DNA of 64,000 bases from Pontibacillus marinus BH030004 = DSM 16465. GTDB taxonomy: Bacteria > Bacillota > Bacilli > Bacillales > BH030062. Under the pieces are notes generated by a model. The model had not been told where the DNA came from, ran no database searches, and saw only the letters and a list, made by a program, of their open reading frames with translations. Within the stretch, counting starts at the first letter, position 1. The number at the start of each line of letters is the position of its first letter. The DNA lies in NCBI RefSeq assembly GCF_000425225.1, contig NZ_AULJ01000033.1, positions 1 to 64,000 of the forward strand, in the 5' to 3' direction. The position numbers and the translations under genes were made by a program. Of the stretch, positions 53,739-61,503 are shown piece after piece.

Positions 53739-53762
53739 ATACCCGATATTGAGGCTGATAAC
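53739..53762 (-). promoter_or_regulatory. Sigma-B-like promoter for the stress protein
   Basis: On the minus strand GTTATC (53762-53757), a 12-base spacer and GGGTAT (53744-53739). The -10 is the sigma-B consensus; the -35 is partial. Confidence 0.5.
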
Positions 53763-53919
53763 TCTATCATTCTGTTTAATATATTAGGGGGAGTACTAAA
53801 GAGAGAGGATAAGTGAAAACTTCAAAAAGAGAAGTTTCTTCAATACTGAACTAGATCTCGATGAATAAAGGTTTATTTTATTCATTTTTTAAAATTACTT
53901 TATTCACTATAGGACCAGT

Positions 53920-54311
53920 ATGATGAATACTTGAATTCGAGATAAACGAATAATTTTCAAGCTTGTTACAAATGGGGAGTGGGACTTCATAAAAGGGGGA
54001 GTTAAAAAGAAGAGTATTTAAACGATACTCTAATGCGCGAATTAAAAGAAGAAACGGGTTCAAATGAATTTAGTATAGTAAAGGTATTTGACGAAAAAAT
54101 TTGTTTCGAATTTCCAAATGAAATTAAAGAGAAAATTGGCTACAAGAAAAAGGAAACAACAATATTTCTTGTAGAGTTTCTAGGTAATAGTCATACGCTT
54201 AATCCAAAAGATGATGAAATATGTGAGCTGAAATTCATAGAAAAAGAGAATGTTATTAAGGTACTAACTCACCAAGATACAAAAGATTATTTTATCAAAC
54301 ATTTAGCTTAA
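53920..54311 (+). pseudogene. Decayed NUDIX hydrolase gene
   Basis: From ATG 53920 the frame is broken by a TGA at 53932, then reads IRDKRIIFKLVTNGEWDFIKGG, loses one A in an A-run near 54005, and continues KEEYLNDTLMRELKEETG to TAA 54309. Repaired, this gives the full NUDIX box G-x5-E-x7-RE-L-x-EE-x-G. The gene would encode about 130 residues. The downstream 92-residue part (ATG 54033) alone lacks the first half of the box and cannot be active. Confidence 0.7.
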
Positions 54312-54415
54312 TCTTTAAATGGGGTAGCAAAATAATTTTATTATCTTGAATTCAAGCTTTCCTGATAAGGGCATTTTAATTAGTTATCAGTCACATGATA
54401 CGTTGTTATTTTAAA

Positions 54416-54598
54416 CTACTGTTCAATTTTATTTTTAATTTTCTTTACACACCATTTTTTATCTGAATGGGTATGTAGGTTAAGTTTTTTAACAAGAATT
54501 TCTGCGCTAGAGAAGTTATGGAAGATTTTATTCGAATTGCTATTTGAGTCTTTTAGGGTTTCTTCAGTTCCCCTTACTTTTCTTGAAATTACGTACAT
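54416..54598 (-). CDS. Small conserved-looking protein, 60 residues
   Basis: MYVISRKVRGTEETLKDSN at the start, a short middle and LHTHSDKKWCVKKIKNK at the end. This looks like a compact beta-alpha-beta protein common in Bacillaceae, of unknown function. AGGAG lies about 10 bases upstream of the ATG. Basic, no membrane segment. Confidence 0.5.
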   Translation of the reverse strand: MYVISRKVRGTEETLKDSNSNSNKIFHNFSSAEILVKKLNLHTHSDKKWCVKKIKNKIEQ

Positions 54599-54983
54599 GG
54601 GGTGTCAACTCCTAACTCTTAAAGAATATGCAGAATTCGATTTTTTTTAATTATATAGGATATATAGAAATTATTGGATTACATTTTATTTAAAAATTCT
54701 TTTCTATGTTACAAAATTTTGTATGGATGAAATTCTACAATTGATTTGAAGGGATCTATTATTAAAATTATCTCAACTGCTAGAATGTGAAGAATTGTTA
54801 TTAAGTAGGAAGTGGAGTAGTTTAACAAGACGATAAATTAGGAGGGTTTAATGAAATCCTGATTTTAATTTTAAGTTCATAAATAAAAACGGTAACACAA
54901 AAGAGTTTCTCCCACTTGAATAAGCAGTAAAAAAATGACCTCAACATATGCAAGATTTTATACAAAAATCATCCTAAAATTAA
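54599..54983. other. A/T-rich non-coding stretch
   Basis: No frame with a ribosome binding site and length; an AGGAGG at about 54841 precedes an ATG that reads only three codons. Nothing else recognised. Confidence 0.3.
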
Positions 54984-55275
54984 AAGCCACTCAAAATCCT
55001 AAAGATTATAGAGTGGCTCTTTCATATTATCTCTTATTCACAGAAGCATCATAAATCTTATCGACAGCATGCTTCATGGAGTTATTGAATTCTTCATCTG
55101 ATTGATTTGCACTTAAGTCAGCAATTAACGCACGGGAGAAGCTTGCAATTAAGCCTTCATTTTCTTTTAGCTTTTCATTGGCAATGTTATACTCCCCTTT
55201 CTATCCTTATCTTAACACTATTCTTTATTTATGACTTTTCTTAAGAATTGTGTCAGCTGACAATATTTTTCGACC
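54984..55275 (-). pseudogene. Internally deleted second copy of fda
   Basis: 54984-55018 repeats the fda terminator, 55031-55182 repeats the 3' end of fda (compare 57343-57495) almost base for base, and 55183-55275 repeats the region upstream of fda (compare 58264-58353). About 770 bases of coding sequence are missing at the junction near 55182. It is a tandem duplicate in the same orientation that has lost most of the gene. Confidence 0.85.
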
Positions 55276-55369
55276 CATACGAGATAGTGATTTAACAGGG
55301 ATGAAAATAAATGATATTCCTGTAGAAGAACTACTCGATGTATATTATAAAGCCAATGAAAATAATTAA
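55271..55369 (+). pseudogene. Fragment resembling an S41-type protease PDZ segment
   Basis: The plus strand reads RPIRDSDLTGMKINDIPVEE and on to a stop at 55367; 'GMKINDIPVEEL' is typical of PDZ-type segments of S41 proteases. Only about 32 residues remain. Confidence 0.35.
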
Positions 55370-55449
55370 CATTGATTATTTAACAATTAAGATTGGTTGT
55401 GGCTGAAGTGGAAGAGCAATTCCAATTAAATAATATCCGTTACCGAACA

Positions 55450-55682
55450 GGGAACAAGCCCTTGTTCCAATGTTAAATATGCCTGAGTTACCTCTCCTGT
55501 TTCTACATTAACAGAAACAAGGAAACCGACTATAAGTGTTGAAACGTTTCAACGTTTTAATGTTTTCAAAAGCTTCTATTGGGACGTATTCCAGAGCTAA
55601 AATTGTAGCGTGTAGAGTAACAGTGCCATCCGATTTGTAACCGTCCATGCCTAATGGAGTGGCTGCAAATTCAGAACCCCTT
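55450..55682 (-). pseudogene. Fragment of a glycoamylase-like (PF10091) enzyme
   Basis: On the minus strand GSEFAATPLGMDGYKSDGTV continues to ILALEYVPIEAFENIKTLKR; after a frameshift VGFLVSVNVETGEV continues to YLTLEQGLV. The order and motifs fit the C-terminal part of glycoamylase-like glycosidases. Both ends and the frame are broken. Confidence 0.5.
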
Positions 55683-55703
55683 CAGGTGTAGCAGCAGATG
55701 ACA

Positions 55704-55829
55704 TTCCACAGGCTTAAAAACCTAGATGAAATGATGATTGAAACCACCAAACAGTGTGTAGAATTAGGTGTTATCAAGGGAACTGGTTTCAGTATCGATG
55801 CCACCCATGTCGAAGCGAATACGATTTAA
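55704..55829 (+). mobile_element. IS1182-type transposase fragment (N-terminal part)
   Basis: Plus strand FHRLKNLDEMMIETTKQCVE and GTGFSIDATHVEANT, ending at TAA 55827. The SIDATHVEANT block with the catalytic Asp is typical of IS1182-family DDE transposases. Both ends are missing. Confidence 0.7.
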
Positions 55830-55849
55830 AAAACCCTGATTACCAAGAG

Positions 55850-56071
55850 ATTGAAGATCACAAAGAAGCTAAAGCCGTTATGAAAAAGAAAGTTCAAATT
55901 GTTATAAATACCTTTAAGTTTGGGTTTGGTATCAAAAAAGAAGGAATCTAGGAGGGCTGCTACCCTCTTGAAATTAACCGCTATGGCGGTTAATTTCGCC
56001 TGATTGTCCATGCTTAAGAGGCCATATCCCCAAGCTCGTGATAGACCGTGGAATCGTTTGAGCTCCTCAAT
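55850..56071 (-). mobile_element. IS1182-type transposase fragment (C-terminal part, opposite strand)
   Basis: Minus strand IEELKRFHGLSRAWGYGLLS then MDNQAKLTAIAVNFKRVAAL resembles the C-terminus of IS1182-type transposases. It lies opposite to the N-terminal fragment, so at least two elements or an inversion are involved. Confidence 0.55.
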
Positions 56072-56182
56072 CTAGAAGTCTATAACCTGTCAACATATTA
56101 AGAACTTAAATGTAACAATTTATCTTTTCATTGAATAATATAGCTCTTGTATAAAACTCTATACAGAGGGTGAATAGTATTA

Positions 56183-57277
56183 ATGATTAAAATATATAAA
56201 CCTGAGTTAAAAAGGTCATCTACGGGAGTTAGAGCCCAAGCCATTTATGAGTATAATGGAAGTAAGAATGTTTTATGGTATGAAGTTGAAGAGAAGTATA
56301 GTGATTATTTAACAATAGAAAGAGCAGATGCATTTTTAGTAGGGTTACTATTCTATGCGATAAAAAAAGGGGAAGATATTGAAGTTCATGCTCCGCTTTC
56401 TGAAAGATTATTTTATACCATAAATAAGTATCTAGCAGAATTAATAGCAGAGGTTCATGGATATAAAAAAATAAGAGTGTATTGTGAGGAGCTGACATCT
56501 GACCTAGTGCGAAATGAGGGGGCAGTAGGGATGGGGCTTTCTTGTGGAATTGATTCTTTTGCAACGCTCATCGACCATCTAGAAGATGATTGTCCAAAAA
56601 ATTATGAAGTGACCCATTTTACTTTTTTCAATGTTGGTTCAAATGGAGATGTCGGTGGAGAAGGAGCAAGGGCTCTTTTTGCAGAAAGGGCTAAAAATGC
56701 TAGAGCTTATTCAGAAGAGTTTGGATATAAATTTATAACTGTAGATAGTAATATTAGTGAGATATTAAACAGTATTTATGCCTCCACTCATACTATAAGA
56801 AGTATGTCGGCAGTCCTCGTGCTACAAAAATTATTTAAATGTTATTATTATGCTAGTGCATATCCTATCAAAGACTTTAAATTAAGAAAAAATTCTATGG
56901 GATCCTATGATATTTTTAATTTGAGCATGTTATCGACCGAGAGTCTCAGCTTATTTTCTTCATGCGCAAACAAAACCAGAGTTGAAAAAACAAAAATGGT
57001 TGGAAACTTTAGACCTGCATATAAGTATTTAAATGTTTGTGTTAATGATAATAATAATTGTGGTCGATGCCCAAAATGCTTAAGAACTTTATTAACATTG
57101 GAGCTATTCGGTAAGTTGAAAGAGTTCGAAAGTGTTTTTAATCTAGAGGCATATGAAGCAAACAGAAATATGTATATTAACCAAGTCATTGCGGAACACC
57201 AATCCAACGTATATTCTAGAGAAATTTTTGAAGAGATGAAACGACAAAATTTTAAATTTCCCTCTTCATCAAAATGA
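56183..57277 (+). CDS. PP-loop ATPase, QueC-like
   Basis: A 364-residue protein with a PP-loop ATP-binding motif GLSCGIDSFATL (about 118-129) and a zinc-type cluster CGRCPKCLRTLLTLELFGKL (about 293), the two marks of the QueC/PP-loop adenylating superfamily. The first 110 residues form a separate N-terminal domain. It should adenylate a carbonyl or carboxylate substrate; no queuosine genes adjoin it, so the substrate is unknown. It lies alone between transposase scars and fda, as if brought in by transfer. Very A/T-rich. Confidence 0.72.
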   Translation: MIKIYKPELKRSSTGVRAQAIYEYNGSKNVLWYEVEEKYSDYLTIERADAFLVGLLFYAIKKGEDIEVHAPLSERLFYTINKYLAELIAEVHGYKKIRVYCEELTSDLVRNEGAVGMGLSCGIDSFATLIDHLEDDCPKNYEVTHFTFFNVGSNGDVGGEGARALFAERAKNARAYSEEFGYKFITVDSNISEILNSIYASTHTIRSMSAVLVLQKLFKCYYYASAYPIKDFKLRKNSMGSYDIFNLSMLSTESLSLFSSCANKTRVEKTKMVGNFRPAYKYLNVCVNDNNNCGRCPKCLRTLLTLELFGKLKEFESVFNLEAYEANRNMYINQVIAEHQSNVYSREIFEEMKRQNFKFPSSSK

Positions 57278-57295
57278 TTATCCATTCTAATTTTA

Positions 57296-57333
57296 AAAAG
57301 CCACTCAGAGTATGAAACTCTAGAGTGGCTTTG
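57296..57333. terminator. Bidirectional terminator between PP-loop gene and fda
   Basis: AAAGCCACTC pairs with GAGTGGCTTT; it serves both converging genes. A copy is at 54984-55018. Confidence 0.8.
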
Positions 57334-57339
57334 TTATAC

Positions 57340-58230
57340 CTATTTTTTATTCACCGAAGCATCATAAATCTTATCGACAGCATGCTTCATGGAGTTATTG
57401 AATTCTTCATCTGATTGATTAGCACTTAAGTCAGCAATTAACGCACGGGAGAAGCTTGCAATTAAGCCTTCATTTTCTTTTAGCTTTTCATTGGCTTCCT
57501 CGCGAGAATAACCACCAGAAAGTGCTACAACACGTACGACACGTGGATGTTCAATTAATTCCTTATAGGCGTTTGCTTTCGTTGGGATGGTAAGCTTTAG
57601 CATCACGTTTTCATCTTTTGATAGGTTGTTTAAGTGTTTTAGAATTTCGTTTTTAAGAATTTCTTCTGATTTTTCCTTATCTTCACTGTTAATGTTTACT
57701 TCAGGTTCGATGATCGGAACGAGATCATATTCCATAATGCGTTTAGCGATTTCGAACTGTTGGTTTACAACAGCCTCAATGCCACTTTGATTTGATTCGT
57801 GGATCACTGAGCGCATCTTCGTTCCAAAGATGTTGCGTTCGTTGGCACGGCGTAGCGTTTCATCTAAATCGTGAATGGGCTTCATCATTTGTACGCCGTT
57901 CTCTTTCTCTGCTAGCCCTTTGTCTACTTTAAGGAAAGGAACGATATTGTTATCCGCAAGATAATCAGCCGTATATTTTCCTTCTATTTCGCGGTCCATT
58001 GTTTGCTCAAATAGGATAGTACCTAAGATTTTGTCAGAATCAAAAGCAGGGGAGGTAATGATTCTTGATCTCATTTTGTGAACAAGGTCAAACATCTCAT
58101 CTTCATTAGAGTAAGCATCTTCAGGCACACCATAGCCAGCTAATGCTTTAGGAGTACTTCCTCCACTTTGGTCAAGCGCTGCAATAAATCCATTTCCATT
58201 CTTGATTTTGTCAAACTGAGTTGTGTTCAT
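57340..58230 (-). CDS. fda: Fructose-bisphosphate aldolase, class I
   Basis: A 296-residue class I aldolase of the staphylococcal Fda type, splitting fructose-1,6-bisphosphate in glycolysis through a Schiff-base Lys. Marks: [111 protein letters not shown]. The ATG at 58230 has AAAGGAG 8 bases upstream. A deleted tandem copy lies at 54984-55275. Confidence 0.95.
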   Translation of the reverse strand: MNTTQFDKIKNGNGFIAALDQSGGSTPKALAGYGVPEDAYSNEDEMFDLVHKMRSRIITSPAFDSDKILGTILFEQTMDREIEGKYTADYLADNNIVPFLKVDKGLAEKENGVQMMKPIHDLDETLRRANERNIFGTKMRSVIHESNQSGIEAVVNQQFEIAKRIMEYDLVPIIEPEVNINSEDKEKSEEILKNEILKHLNNLSKDENVMLKLTIPTKANAYKELIEHPRVVRVVALSGGYSREEANEKLKENEGLIASFSRALIADLSANQSDEEFNNSMKHAVDKIYDASVNKK

Positions 58231-58349
58231 CTTCACCACTCCTTTAATTGTTCTAAATAATCCAATGTTATACTTCCCTTTCTATCCCTATCTTAACACG
58301 ATTCTTTATTTATGACTTTTCTTAAGAATTGTGTCAGTCGCCAATATTT

Positions 58350-58378
58350 TTCGACATATTTCGGGTGGTGACAGGCAC
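58350..58378 (-). repeat. GTGCCTGTCACCACCCGAA-type dispersed repeat, copy 2
   Basis: On the minus strand this matches 30610-30638 at 27 of 29 bases. It lies between fda and the hydrolase gene. Confidence 0.75.
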
Positions 58379-58421
58379 GACCAATACGTAGTATGATTCA
58401 TACTATAAGGGAGATGGAAAT

Positions 58422-59393
58422 ATGAAGAAACGAATGAGTATAGCATTTGCTGTCGTTTTGCTATTGTTAACCATTGGTCTTTTTGGTGCTGGTCAATACT
58501 TTTATGGTGTTGCGATTAATAGTACCAGTGGTGCTGTGGATTTACATGGTGGTGGGGAGTCTGAAACGGCTATAGCTGCAAGTGCTTCAAAAGAACAACA
58601 AAAGAAGGAAGAGGTCATCAGACAGTGGACGAAACAACAGGAGTTTGAGAAAGTAGAGCTCACAACAAAAGATGATCTTACATTAAAAGCCCTATATATA
58701 GAAAATAAAGAGCCTTCGAGTAAAACGGTTATCTTAGCTCATGGTTATAAAGGGAATAAAGAACAAATGCCAGGTATAACTAAATTCTATTATGAGCAAG
58801 GATTCAATGTGCTAAAGCCTGATGCAAGGGGACACGGAGAGAGTGAAGGGCATTATATCGGTTATGGATGGCATGATCGGTTGGATTATCAGCAATGGAT
58901 CGATCTTTTGATAAAGGAAAAGAATGCACAATCGATTTACTTACATGGATTCTCGATGGGAGCTGCAACAGTTTTGATGACGAGTGGTGAAGATCTACCA
59001 GATGAAGTGAAAGGCGTGATTGCCGATAGCGGTTATACATCAGTAAAAGAAGAACTCTCACATCAGATGAAATATCTGTATAATCTTCCTTCATTTCCGG
59101 TTTTGAATGTGACAAGTATGATTACAAATGTACGAGCAGGCTACTCGTTTGAAGAAGCATCTGCCATTAAGCAGGTAGAACAATCTGAGCTTCCGATCTT
59201 TTTCATTCACGGGGCTAAAGATGACCTTGTACCAACGGAAATGGTTAATCGGCTCTATGAAGCAACGCCTGGTATGAAAGAGTTATGGATTGTTCCGGAT
59301 GCTAAGCATACAGAAGGGTACACCGTAGCAGAAAAAGAATATCAAAAACGATTAATACAGTTTATTGATAAAGCGTCTAATAAAGAAGGTTAA
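58422..59393 (+). CDS. Alpha/beta hydrolase with N-terminal membrane anchor
   Basis: A 323-residue serine hydrolase. Residues 7-25 form a signal anchor (FAVVLLLLTIGLFGAGQYFY). Catalytic features: oxyanion HGYKGNKEQM, nucleophile GFSMG (about 177), Asp in GAKDDLVP and His in DAKHTEGY. Similar to extracellular Bacillus YqkD-type hydrolases, substrate unknown. GGGAGATGGA precedes the ATG. Confidence 0.85.
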   Translation: MKKRMSIAFAVVLLLLTIGLFGAGQYFYGVAINSTSGAVDLHGGGESETAIAASASKEQQKKEEVIRQWTKQQEFEKVELTTKDDLTLKALYIENKEPSSKTVILAHGYKGNKEQMPGITKFYYEQGFNVLKPDARGHGESEGHYIGYGWHDRLDYQQWIDLLIKEKNAQSIYLHGFSMGAATVLMTSGEDLPDEVKGVIADSGYTSVKEELSHQMKYLYNLPSFPVLNVTSMITNVRAGYSFEEASAIKQVEQSELPIFFIHGAKDDLVPTEMVNRLYEATPGMKELWIVPDAKHTEGYTVAEKEYQKRLIQFIDKASNKEG

Positions 59394-59539
59394 CACCTAT
59401 GAAGTCCAAACCTCACTTGAGTTCTGATAATGAGTTCAAGGAGGTTTCTTTATGTACAGTCAATTGAAGCCTTTTTTCTATCTCTTTGAATTATTAGGGT
59501 GTTAAAATAAATGAAACAATATAAGAGGAGGGCTGTTTT

Positions 59540-60457
59540 GTGAACAAAATTCAATTAGGCAAAAGTGATTTAGAGGTTGGCGAAATTTCTCTAGGTTGTA
59601 TGAGAATGAATACATTATCAAAAGAGGAAGCATCAAGAGTTATCCATAATGCAATTGAACAAGGGGTTGATTTGTTTGATCATGCGGATATCTACGGAGG
59701 GGGAGAATCCGAATCCGTATTTGCTGAAGCATTCCAAATGAATGATGATGCAAGAGAAAACATTAAACTTCAAACGAAATGTGGGATCCGCAAAGGTTTC
59801 TTTGATTTTTCTAAAGAACACATTTTGGAATCTGTAGAAGGTAGTCTTCAACGGTTAAAAACAGATTACATAGATACGCTTCTTCTTCATCGTCCAGACA
59901 CACTGATGGAGCCAGAGGAAGTAGCTGAAGCCTTTGCCATCTTAAAAGAACGCGGGAAGGTCCGCCACTTTGGAGTGAGTAACCAGAACCCCATGCAAAT
60001 GGAACTAATGAGTAAATACTTAGGCGAGGACTTGATTATTAATCAATTGCAACTAAGCCTGGTTCATACGCCTATGATTGATGAAGGTTTCAATGTAAAT
60101 ATGCAAAACGATCCTTCCATTGTTAGGGCTAGCAATGCATTAGAGTATTGCCGATTGAATGATATTACGATTCAAGCTTGGTCGCCTTTTCAGCATGGAA
60201 TGATTGAAGGACCGTTTATCGGAAATGAAGCATTCCCAGAAGTCAACGCGAAGCTTCAGGAGCTTGCTGAAAAATACAACGTTACAGACTCAGCTATGGC
60301 CATTGCCTGGATCTTGCGCCATCCTGCTAAGATCCAGCCTGTCGTTGGAACGATGAATACGCAAAGATTAAAAGATATTACTGCAGCTTCTCATATTGAA
60401 ATCTCACGAGAAGAGTGGTACGAACTCTATCGTGCAGCGGGGAATGATTTGCCTTAA
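59540..60457 (+). CDS. Aldo/keto reductase
   Basis: A 305-residue AKR of the YdhF type. Catalytic tetrad residues: Asp in LFDHADIYGGGESE (with the Tyr), Lys in LQTKCGIRKGF and His in LLLHRPD; NADPH-binding C-terminus AWILRHPAKIQPVVGTMNTQR. The start is GTG at 59540, after GAGGAGGG. Substrate unknown. Confidence 0.9.
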   Translation: MNKIQLGKSDLEVGEISLGCMRMNTLSKEEASRVIHNAIEQGVDLFDHADIYGGGESESVFAEAFQMNDDARENIKLQTKCGIRKGFFDFSKEHILESVEGSLQRLKTDYIDTLLLHRPDTLMEPEEVAEAFAILKERGKVRHFGVSNQNPMQMELMSKYLGEDLIINQLQLSLVHTPMIDEGFNVNMQNDPSIVRASNALEYCRLNDITIQAWSPFQHGMIEGPFIGNEAFPEVNAKLQELAEKYNVTDSAMAIAWILRHPAKIQPVVGTMNTQRLKDITAASHIEISREEWYELYRAAGNDLP

Positions 60458-60502
60458 CTCTGGATGAATATGAAGGTGAACACATCCTAAAATGAAATAA
60501 GT

Positions 60503-60538
60503 AAAAAGCTTCTCAATTTAAGTGAGAAGCTTTTTTTA
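60503..60538 (+). terminator. GCTTCTC-type terminator after AKR gene
   Basis: AAAAAGCTTCTCA pairs with TGAGAAGCTTTTT, followed by T's. Confidence 0.85.
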
Positions 60539-60599
60539 TCTCTAGGAAATTATAAAATATGTGACTTGTGTATAACTTTTTATGGTAGCGTGGCCACAT

Positions 60600-60745
60600 C
60601 CAGCTCCAGCGCCCAGCAACGAAGGGACTTCCCTCGCCTCCGTACGATAAGTCAACATCGATTCACCAAGGGTTCATCGTGTTTCCTATATCGTACTACG
60701 GGCTCAGTCCAGTCCCTTCGTTGCTAAACGGGCGCTTGCGCTTTT
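60600..60745. repeat. GC-rich inverted-repeat intergenic element
   Basis: A perfect 15-bp arm (60615-60629 with 60711-60725), flanked by AGCGCCC/GGGCGCT and with inner CCGTACGAT/ATCGTA-type pairing. It is much more GC-rich than its surroundings. It could fold as one long hairpin and resembles small non-coding repeats scattered in Bacillaceae genomes. Confidence 0.7.
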
Positions 60746-60775
60746 GTTCTCGTAAATGAACGATTACTTATCTTA

Positions 60776-61342
60776 TTATTCCAAATAAGAAAACCCATAA
60801 TTAATAAAGTTATTAATCATTACAGCCATTTCCTTTGGGGACTGATCCATATCATTCTTGATCCAATCTTTAATGACATGAATAGCTCCACTGATAACAA
60901 AGGTACTTAAATACTCCGAGGCTTGTCTATCTAAAGAATTGTTACCTATGGAATAGTTCATCATAAAGCCCTTAGTCAAATCCATCAATTTTTTCTCAAA
61001 GGAGGGGGCTGCTTCTTTATTTAAGAGAATTTGAAACATGAACTTATTCTCTGTGATATATTCTAATATTTTTTGAGTCATTTGGATGGACTCTTCCTCT
61101 AATTCTGAACTGTAACCATGCAAATATTCATTCATATCTTCAGTTATTTCTTCTTCTATTTTACTTAGTAAGTCATAGTGGTCGGAATAATGCGTGTAAA
61201 AGGTCGAGCGATTGATATCTGCAATTCCGCAAACTTCTTTCACGGTTATCTCCGAGATTGGCTTTTGGGCAAGCAATGTTACTAGGCTTTCCTTAAGTAC
61301 TCTTCGTGTATATTTTTTCCGTCGGTCTAATTTCTCGTTCAT
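60776..61342 (-). CDS. TetR/AcrR-family regulator
   Basis: A 188-residue repressor. HTH in LLAQKPISEITVKEVCGIAD and INRSTFYTHYSDHYDLLSKI, then a helical ligand-binding domain. It is divergent from the MMPL transporter gene, with CCAACACA/TGTGTTGG dyads between them, so it probably represses that transporter and perhaps itself. ATG 61342 has AAAGGATGG upstream. Confidence 0.88.
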   Translation of the reverse strand: MNEKLDRRKKYTRRVLKESLVTLLAQKPISEITVKEVCGIADINRSTFYTHYSDHYDLLSKIEEEITEDMNEYLHGYSSELEEESIQMTQKILEYITENKFMFQILLNKEAAPSFEKKLMDLTKGFMMNYSIGNNSLDRQASEYLSTFVISGAIHVIKDWIKNDMDQSPKEMAVMINNFINYGFSYLE

Positions 61343-61377
61343 TCTTACCCATCCTTTTATTACATTTTTGTTACAAT

Positions 61378-61402
61378 CCAACACAATGTAGAGATGTGTT
61401 GG
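61378..61402. promoter_or_regulatory. Candidate TetR operator 1
   Basis: CCAACACA (61378-61385) and TGTGTTGG (61395-61402) are perfect complements over a nine-base spacer, just upstream of the TetR gene. Confidence 0.6.
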
Positions 61403-61431
61403 GGAACTGACGAAATTTACAAAACTGTTTG

Positions 61432-61460
61432 TTGTATATCCAACACTGTGTCAATACAAT
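61432..61460 (+). promoter_or_regulatory. MMPL promoter overlapping a second CCAACAC site
   Basis: TTGTAT (61432-61437), 17 bases, TACAAT (61455-61460). The spacer contains CCAACACTGTGT, sharing the half-site of operator 1, so a repressor there would block the polymerase. Confidence 0.6.
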
Positions 61461-61503
61461 AGTAGAATGTAAGATTGGTCTTTGCAAGAGAGGGTGACGT
61501 CAT

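Noticed and set aside
55754-55951. 65-residue plus-strand frame as a gene
   Set aside because: It is another frame across the two IS1182-type transposase fragments, with no ribosome site.
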